Source of the DNA: an uncultured Methylobacter sp.
Lineage (GTDB): Bacteria; Pseudomonadota; Gammaproteobacteria; Methylococcales; Methylomonadaceae
NCBI GenBank assembly: GCA_903832775.1
Contig: CAILCX010000014.1
Location: forward strand, 1-63,178
Length of the DNA: 63,178 bases
Reading direction: 5' to 3'
How positions within the stretch are numbered: position 1 is the first letter of the stretch; each line of letters opens with the position of its first letter. The translations under genes were made by a program, and so were the position numbers. Below, one piece after another: positions 58,120 to 63,178 of this stretch. The notes under the pieces were generated by a model, which was not told where the DNA came from, did not search any database, and worked only from the letters and a program-made list of their open reading frames with translations.

Positions 58120-59130
58120 TTAAAATGCAACTACGAAACGGTAAGTAATCCGATATTCGGCTGGTGTTTGATAGCCGTTGAGATCCTGGACGATAGGAGT
58201 ACCTATGGATAAGGCGGTGTTCCAGTTTTTTCCACCCGCATATCTGACCCCCGGAGATATATAGACCACATCACCGCCTGAATTGAAATCATAGGTGCCA
58301 TCAGCAATCTTCTGGCGATTTTGACGTTCACCGTTTAATTCTAAAACGGCTGTCCAGGGCGCGTTATTGCTGGCAGCAAAAAAGGCGTTGCGCGCCGGTG
58401 CGCCGAAAGCATAAGAAAGCGCCAGGTTGTAACCAAAATTATCACCCAGATCAGTTCCTTGAGCGCCACGGGTTGCAACAGTATAGAGAACATTAGTGTC
58501 AAACGAGAAAGAGCCCATTACCCGAGTGTAAGAAAGACCTGCCGAGGGATTCCACGAACCGCTGCCAGGTTGATGATGCGTTTCAAAAGCGGTGCCGATA
58601 TTATTAATCATGGCAGTTTCACCGGTTGGCGTTTTAAGTCCCAGTGTTAAGGCCAGATGATTTAGATTATCAGCGGTATGGAAAAAGCGATATTGACCAA
58701 ATATTGAAACATCACCAAAGCCGCTGGGATCACCCAGTTTATTAACGGCATCACCATCCTCGTTAGGCGAACGAACGCCGGTTCGGATGACATAAGGTAC
58801 TTTCATGCCAAAGGTCAGGTCATCGGTAAGTCCGTAAGCCACAAAAACCGAAGGTTGCAGATAAGTGCTAACGCTATGGACGTCAGGATGTGGGCCATGG
58901 CTTAAGTCCAACAGTTTTTGATCCGAAGCGCTATCAAAACTGGAAAATTGGGTAATGATACCGGCAGCCCACATATTTGAAGGTAGCGTTACACCCGGTT
59001 GGGTAATAATTGGCGATGCGGTTCCAATACCAAAACCCAGAGAGCCGTGATCTGCCGAAGCAGAGCCACTGTAAATCGCAAAAATCGAACTTAAACCTAA
59101 CGCAAGAGATAAATTTTTTGACCGGAACAT
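58120..59130 (-). CDS. Outer-membrane beta-barrel protein (Phenol_MetA_deg-like/transporter)
   Basis: A 336-residue exported protein with a signal peptide ending GSASA (about residue 26). The mature chain has repeated beta-strand patterns and ends ITYRFVVAF, with the terminal aromatic of outer-membrane barrels. A His-rich loop (DLSHGPHPDVHS) and FVAYGLTDDLTFGMKVPYVIRTGVR fit the PF13557-type barrel family. The substrate is unknown. The neighbours (Cys-rich BNR protein and thioredoxin) make a metal-related role possible. Confidence 0.75.
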   Translation of the reverse strand: MFRSKNLSLALGLSSIFAIYSGSASADHGSLGFGIGTASPIITQPGVTLPSNMWAAGIITQFSSFDSASDQKLLDLSHGPHPDVHSVSTYLQPSVFVAYGLTDDLTFGMKVPYVIRTGVRSPNEDGDAVNKLGDPSGFGDVSIFGQYRFFHTADNLNHLALTLGLKTPTGETAMINNIGTAFETHHQPGSGSWNPSAGLSYTRVMGSFSFDTNVLYTVATRGAQGTDLGDNFGYNLALSYAFGAPARNAFFAASNNAPWTAVLELNGERQNRQKIADGTYDFNSGGDVVYISPGVRYAGGKNWNTALSIGTPIVQDLNGYQTPAEYRITYRFVVAF

Positions 59131-59289
59131 AAGTAACCTTAAATATATTTTTTAGTTGTATTTGCTTGATTGTAAATTTTTTTTACAAAAAGCAATTTAA
59201 ACTGTGGGCAATGGATTTCTAATTAGTCGTGGCATTCTACTATAAGGTGTCAAATACTGGAAAAGTACGTCACATTAAACGCTTAATAA

Positions 59290-59330
59290 CTCCTTCTTGA
59301 AAAAGAGGGCTAGGGGGATTTATCAAGGCA
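59290..59330. repeat. Decayed copy of the palindromic repeat
   Basis: CTCCTTCTTGAAAAAGAGGG followed by CTAGGGGGATTTATC is an imperfect cousin of the hairpin at 57989-58009. It is a remnant by appearance only; an alignment would settle it. Confidence 0.35.
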
Positions 59331-59340
59331 TACAATCTAA

Positions 59341-59454
59341 TTTGGGATTCATTTATTCGTAACTTGTGTAAGGCTATATCGTCATATTGTTGGCGAACAC
59401 TTTTTTAAAGAAACGGATGAGTTGATTGATCAGCTCTATGATGAATTAAGCTAG
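59341..59454 (+). pseudogene. Possible C-terminal gene fragment
   Basis: This is an open stretch of 37 codons without a start codon, bounded by stops, whose last part reads LYRHIVGEHFFKETDELIDQ. The composition looks like real coding sequence, perhaps the tail of a transposase (IS630-like C-termini are similar in flavour), but I cannot confirm this. Confidence 0.25.
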
Positions 59455-59523
59455 GGTTATTGGGGTTTGGTAGATTACGAGTAGCGAGAACAGGGGGCCT
59501 GAAATTTAATTAACTGCAAAATT

Positions 59524-59551
59524 AAAGGCTAGGGCGAATACTCTAGCCTTT
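59524..59551 (-). terminator. Rho-independent terminator of the secreted-protein gene
   Basis: Perfect 9-base arms AAAGGCTAG and CTAGCCTTT with a 10-base loop, 12 bases downstream of the stop on the minus strand, followed by a T-rich stretch (TTTAATTTT). On the plus strand it is also followed by GGTTTT. Confidence 0.7.
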
Positions 59552-59562
59552 GGTTTTATTGG

Positions 59563-60141
59563 CTAGTCAATAAATTGACATTGATCACCAACAAGCGTTG
59601 ATTGATCTGGACAGCTGAATGTGGTTTTATGAGGCCGGTTATAAATACCTAATGAATTAATCATTAAGAAAGTTGAGAAAGGAGAATTTACAGAAAAGCT
59701 GTAATCAACTCCGGCATTAACATAAGGCCCTTGCACGCTTATGCCAGTAAAAAAACTGTTATGGGCAAAGTCATAACCACCGCCAACTTCACCTTGGACG
59801 GCATCAATGCCATTTAAATATTTCACGCGCAGCTTGCCCGGTTGAATGATCTTATCCAAGGGCAGCGTAGGATTAACCTTAAACGCGATTGAAATATCTG
59901 CTCCTTGTGCATCGCCATTGGTACTGAGTTCAGTATGACGATAACCAGCGACAACTTCAGGAATCCAGCCTTCACCGTAAGTCCATTTAAGTCCGCCATA
60001 ACCGTCATCGATACCATTTGTTACAGCAGTATTGGTTTGGATAGCTGGGAAGATATTTGGGATTGCAAAAGCAGATGAAATAGGGATTAAAGAAAAGGCT
60101 AAAGCAGTTGTTAAGGTCAACGATTTTTTATTGAAAGACAT
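59563..60141 (-). CDS. Secreted protein, unknown function
   Basis: A 192-residue exported protein with a clear signal peptide ending AFA (about residue 26). The mature part has beta-rich segments (GYGGLKWTYGEGWIPEVVAGYRH) like small outer-membrane barrels, but it ends in a Cys pair segment (TFSCPDQST and GDQCQF) likely to form a disulphide. No family is recognised. It stands alone, with a terminator behind it and 1.2 kb of noncoding DNA upstream. Confidence 0.75.
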   Translation of the reverse strand: MSFNKKSLTLTTALAFSLIPISSAFAIPNIFPAIQTNTAVTNGIDDGYGGLKWTYGEGWIPEVVAGYRHTELSTNGDAQGADISIAFKVNPTLPLDKIIQPGKLRVKYLNGIDAVQGEVGGGYDFAHNSFFTGISVQGPYVNAGVDYSFSVNSPFSTFLMINSLGIYNRPHKTTFSCPDQSTLVGDQCQFID

Positions 60142-61342
60142 AATACCATCCTTTTAGTAAAATTAAATTGACTCATTATCTATGACAATATGACTAGAGG
60201 AAAGAAGGATTTTAAAATAAAGCACATTTTCATTAGTGAATTAATCGCGAATAATCCTTGAAAAATAACTTCCTTACTCAAAAAAATGAAAGTTAACAAA
60301 ATTTACGATGAGCTATCAAGCTGTCGCTAATCATTCACAAGATCAATATCCTAAGGATTTATTTTGATTCTTTTGTGTATCAGTTGTTCTTTTCAGGGTA
60401 AAACTGAGGTGGCAGGATAAAGCGTTAATCCGATTAACAATGTTCTCAGCGCTAGCAATGCTAAAATTACACTGTTATTGTTAATGTTCAGACCTTCAGA
60501 AGCCTTATTCAGATCCATTTCAGGCCTTAGCAAAGTCGGTTAAGCAGGCTTTAATTTCAAAAGTCAATTTGCACATTGTGCAATAGCCTTAGCTAAACTG
60601 GTTATGTCTTTCTCCGACCCAGAACATTACTCTGCAAGGTCTGAGAAGGCATGATCGTCATTGACTGGTTTTTTTTCAAGACTTGCCAAGGTTATTGCAA
60701 GGTTGGTTAAGCGCTAAGCAAGGCCTGAAAAGCGGTTAAAATAACTACCAGGCATTATTCAAGATCGCATCATTTACGTTATAGGTCAGTTAATTGCTTT
60801 TCTTGCTTTAAAAAAGGCTTAAATAAACTTGAGCATTGGGATGGAGGATTTGAAATTTGGTCTTGCCTGTTAGGTCACAAGTCAATTTGTACTAACGAAG
60901 AAGAAGCAAGGATAATTAAAGCCCGATCCTGGATTTCGTAAAACTTTAGTAAGGCTGGTTACTTATTTTATTTCAAAGGCCGTCAATGCTTGTTCGTGGG
61001 CAAGCGCTATATTTCAATCTTGTCGATCTGAATTATAATCGGGTCTCTTGGCAAGTGATCTTAAATGATACCTTTCGCAGGCTATTTAGTCTTTTTCATT
61101 ACGCGAATATGAAATATTTTTAAAAATCGTTATTTTAAAATCAATGGCATTCTTAATTCACTGAGTAAAATAACATCAAGCCTGTTCTATTCGTTCAATA
61201 CTTTAACACTATTAACTTCAGCGGACCTTGGTAATATATGGTACAACATGGCTTAATTACCTAACACTACACTGAACAGAAAGACGCATATCGACTTTTA
61301 AGCTGAAAAAACCATTTAGTAATTAAAACAACCGGTAAAATT
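60142..61342. other. 1.2-kb noncoding region upstream of sdhC
   Basis: No credible gene is seen on either strand. I notice a degenerate motif of the form TTAGYAARRYTGGTTA recurring at about 60527-60544, 60589-60606, 60695-60712 and 60947-60964. A second motif, AAGTCAATTTGYAC, occurs twice (60561-60574 and 60879-60892). This may be regulatory sequence for sdh, an sRNA or decayed repeats. The sdhC promoter must lie near the right end. Confidence 0.5.
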
Positions 61343-61732
61343 ATGGCGATAAATACAAACAGACCTACCTCCCCGCATTTACAAATCTACAAACTTCCTT
61401 TAACAGGCATTATTTCCATTACCCACAGAATGACCGGAGTCATGCTTTCTGCCGGTTTGATTTTATTTGTTTACATCGCATCAGCGTTGGCCAATGGCCC
61501 GGAATCGTACACGGCAATGCAGTCGGTGATGAGTTTCTGGCTGTTTAAACTGGTTTGCTGGGGCTTTATTTATGCGCTGTTTTTTCATCTCTGTCATGGT
61601 GTACGCCATTTGATTTGGGATGTCGGCAATAGTTTTGAAACTGAGACACTAAATCGCTATGCCCTGATGGAGCTTGCCGCTTCCTTGGTGTTAACTTTGA
61701 TGACTTTTGCGTGGGGATGTTATGGATTATAG
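61343..61732 (+). CDS. sdhC: Succinate dehydrogenase cytochrome b subunit SdhC
   Basis: A membrane anchor of complex II that binds heme b and quinone with SdhD. It has 129 residues. The start NTNRPTSPHLQIYKLPLTGIISITHRMTGV is typical, and three transmembrane helices follow (about 30-52, 67-89 and 104-126). The heme ligand His lies in HLCHGVRHLIWD. The stop overlaps the sdhD start by 11 bases. Confidence 0.96.
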   Translation: MAINTNRPTSPHLQIYKLPLTGIISITHRMTGVMLSAGLILFVYIASALANGPESYTAMQSVMSFWLFKLVCWGFIYALFFHLCHGVRHLIWDVGNSFETETLNRYALMELAASLVLTLMTFAWGCYGL

Positions 61733-62102
61733 AACACCATTATCCAGAGTTAAGGGCTTGGGCTCGGCCAAAAGCGGAACCGCTCATTGGTGGATGCAGC
61801 GTGTTTCTGCTGTTGCGCTGATTCCCTTGTCCTTTTGGCTGATTAATTTTCTTGGCTTGTCCTTGACTGCGCCCTATCAACAAACACAAGCCTGGCTGGC
61901 CTCGCCTTTAAATAGTGTTTGTATTGTGGCGTGGATTATTGCCGTTTTTTATCACGCCGCCTTGGGCTTGCAGATAGTCATTGAAGATTATGTGGCCGCT
62001 GAAGGCCCCAAGATTATTTCAATCTGGGCTGTTAATCTGGCTTTTTTATTTTTGGCGATTGCGGCGTTGTTAGCTGTATTTCGCATTGTATCAATAGGCT
62101 AA
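61722..62102 (+). CDS. sdhD: Succinate dehydrogenase membrane anchor SdhD
   Basis: The second small membrane anchor of complex II. It has 126 residues from the ATG at 61722, which gives the family start MDYRTPLSRVKGLGSAKSGT; a GGGGA ribosome site precedes it. Three transmembrane helices are visible (about 24-46, 60-82 and 96-118), with the conserved YHAALGLQIVIEDYV near residue 75. It overlaps sdhC by 11 bases and is followed by sdhA after 3 bases. Confidence 0.94.
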   Translation: MDYRTPLSRVKGLGSAKSGTAHWWMQRVSAVALIPLSFWLINFLGLSLTAPYQQTQAWLASPLNSVCIVAWIIAVFYHAALGLQIVIEDYVAAEGPKIISIWAVNLAFLFLAIAALLAVFRIVSIG

Positions 62103-62105
62103 CTC

Positions 62106-63178
62106 ATGTCCGCAGATTATAAAATTATTGAACATGCTTATGATGTGGTGGTAGTCGGTGCCGGTGGGGCAGGCCTGCGAGCGACCTTGGGCATGGCAGA
62201 AAAAGGTCTTAAAACAGCGTGCATCAGCAAAGTGTTTCCGACTCGAAGTCACACGGTCGCTGCGCAAGGCGGCATCAGTGCTGCCTTGGGTAATATGGGC
62301 GAGGACGACTGGCGATTTCATATGTACGACACGGTGAAAGGCTCCGATTGGTTGGGCGATCAGGATGCAATCGAATATATGTGTCGCGAAGCCATTCCTG
62401 CGGTGATCGAACTGGAACATTACGGTGTGCCATTTTCCCGTACTGCCGAGGGCAAAATCTATCAGCGCGCATTCGGCGGCATGACTACGCATTATGGCAA
62501 AGGTCTTGCCCAGCGAACTTGTGCGGCAGCGGATAAAACCGGTCATGCTATTTTGCATACCTTATATCAGCAAGCTTTAAAACATAAAGCCGAGTTCTTT
62601 GTTGAATATATCGCCCTGGATTTGATCATGGAAGACGGCGAATGTCGTGGCGTTTTAGCCTGGCGTCTGGATGACGGTACTTTACATTTGTTTAAATCGC
62701 ATATGACGGTGCTGGCAACGGGCGGTTATGGGCGTACCTTCTTTTCTTGTACTTCCGCGCATACCGTGACCGGTGATGGTAACGCCATGGCTTTACGTGC
62801 CGGTTTGCCGTTACAGGATATGGAGTTTATCCAGTTTCACCCGACCGGAATTTATGGTGCCGGCTGTTTGATTACCGAAGGCGTAAGAGGCGAGGGCGGT
62901 TATCTGACCAATTCAGAAGGCGAACGTTTTATGGAACGCTATGCGCCATCGGCCAAAGATTTGGCTTCGCGGGATGTGGTCAGTCGCGCAATGACCATTG
63001 AAATCAACGAAGGTCGTGGCGTCGGGCCGTTAAAAGATCATATCTATTTGCATATCGAGCATCTTGATCCGGCTATTATCCATGAACGTTTACCGGGTAT
63101 TTCTGAAACCTCGCGGATTTTTGCCGGGGTTGATGTTACCAAACAACCTATTCCTGTATTACCGACCGTGCATTACAA
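62106..63178 (+). CDS. sdhA: Succinate dehydrogenase flavoprotein subunit SdhA (cut by window edge)
   Basis: The FAD-binding catalytic subunit of complex II, which oxidises succinate to fumarate. About 357 codons are visible. The N-terminal dinucleotide-binding motif is [15 protein letters not shown], and the covalent FAD His lies in [18 protein letters not shown]. The capping and active-site motifs [12 protein letters not shown] and [11 protein letters not shown] follow, and [10 protein letters not shown] is present near residue 290. It starts three bases after sdhD. sdhB should follow outside the window. Confidence 0.97.
   Translation, partial: MSADYKIIEHAYDVVVVGAGGAGLRATLGMAEKGLKTACISKVFPTRSHTVAAQGGISAALGNMGEDDWRFHMYDTVKGSDWLGDQDAIEYMCREAIPAVIELEHYGVPFSRTAEGKIYQRAFGGMTTHYGKGLAQRTCAAADKTGHAILHTLYQQALKHKAEFFVEYIALDLIMEDGECRGVLAWRLDDGTLHLFKSHMTVLATGGYGRTFFSCTSAHTVTGDGNAMALRAGLPLQDMEFIQFHPTGIYGAGCLITEGVRGEGGYLTNSEGERFMERYAPSAKDLASRDVVSRAMTIEINEGRGVGPLKDHIYLHIEHLDPAIIHERLPGISETSRIFAGVDVTKQPIPVLPTVHY

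Larger units (their letters stand above)
59131..59562. other. Intergenic region with repeat remnant and possible gene fragment
   Basis: No intact gene is seen. The region has a decayed copy of the hairpin repeat (59290-59330), a short open stretch (59341-59454) and a good terminator (59524-59551) for the next gene. Confidence 0.55.

Overview
The window looks like a chromosomal segment of a gammaproteobacterium. The BamA-Skp-FabZ-LpxA envelope cluster, the EF-P/EpmA/EpmB set, the ParC sequence, and a GlrK/QseE-like kinase next to a QseG-like lipoprotein all point there. The phosphoketolase-acetate kinase pair, a TIGR03790-family protein and the general gene content suggest Methylococcales (a type I methanotroph, Methylobacter-like). 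That assignment is inference, because no methane oxidation gene lies inside the window. I saw no rRNA, tRNA, CRISPR array, intact insertion sequence or prophage. Most of the window is housekeeping DNA, with short accessory patches at about 38.5-42.3 kb and 56-61.3 kb.

Layout. 0-3.1 kb (minus): a type I secretion ABC exporter and its HlyD-type adaptor, cut by the left edge. 3.5-7.8 kb (plus): an L,D-transpeptidase, truA, a DUF3280-like protein and parC, which is preceded by a tiny in-frame ORF. 8-15.8 kb (minus): a YgfX-like protein, ackA overlapping xfp, topB and ppnN. 16.2-16.8 kb (plus): a cold-shock protein and an RRM RNA-binding protein. 16.8-17.4 kb: a noncoding AT-rich stretch with a DnaA-box cluster. 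17.4-20.7 kb: a lipoprotein, then epmB divergent from efp-epmA, which together form the EF-P beta-lysylation set. 20.7-25.7 kb (plus): bamA, skp, fabZ, lpxA and rnhB; lpxD and lpxB are absent from their usual places. 25.7-28.8 kb (minus): srkA, an EEP-family phosphohydrolase and queG. 29-32.3 kb (plus): nnrD, tsaE and an AmiC-type amidase. ychF runs the other way, followed by gcvT-gcvP (no gcvH) and a Nudix hydrolase.

38.5-42.3 kb (plus): four poorly characterised genes: a TIGR03790 protein, a lipoprotein with heptad-like repeats, an ATP-grasp-like protein and a small predicted outer-membrane barrel. 42.3-50 kb (minus): a signalling block. In transcription order it has a five-PAS soluble histidine kinase, then a GlrK-like kinase whose phosphoacceptor His is replaced by Arg, a QseG-like lipoprotein, an intact membrane kinase and an OmpR-type regulator. 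50.2-56 kb (minus): lysine/diaminopimelate genes (dapC, dapD, dapE, yffB) with a Uma2, a DUF1456 and a small acidic ORF interposed, and an M48 lipoprotein protease upstream. 56.1-60.1 kb (minus): a periplasmic/outer-membrane set (thioredoxin-like protein, Cys-rich BNR-repeat lipoprotein, beta-barrel) and a secreted protein. 60.1-61.3 kb: 1.2 kb without a gene. 61.3 kb to the end (plus): sdhC-sdhD-sdhA, cut by the right edge.

The most interesting items are the histidine-less GlrK-like kinase in a rearranged signalling operon, the ATP-grasp plus outer-membrane protein pair, the DnaA-box cluster at 17.1-17.4 kb, the in-frame stop just before parC, and the Cys-rich BNR/thioredoxin/barrel set.
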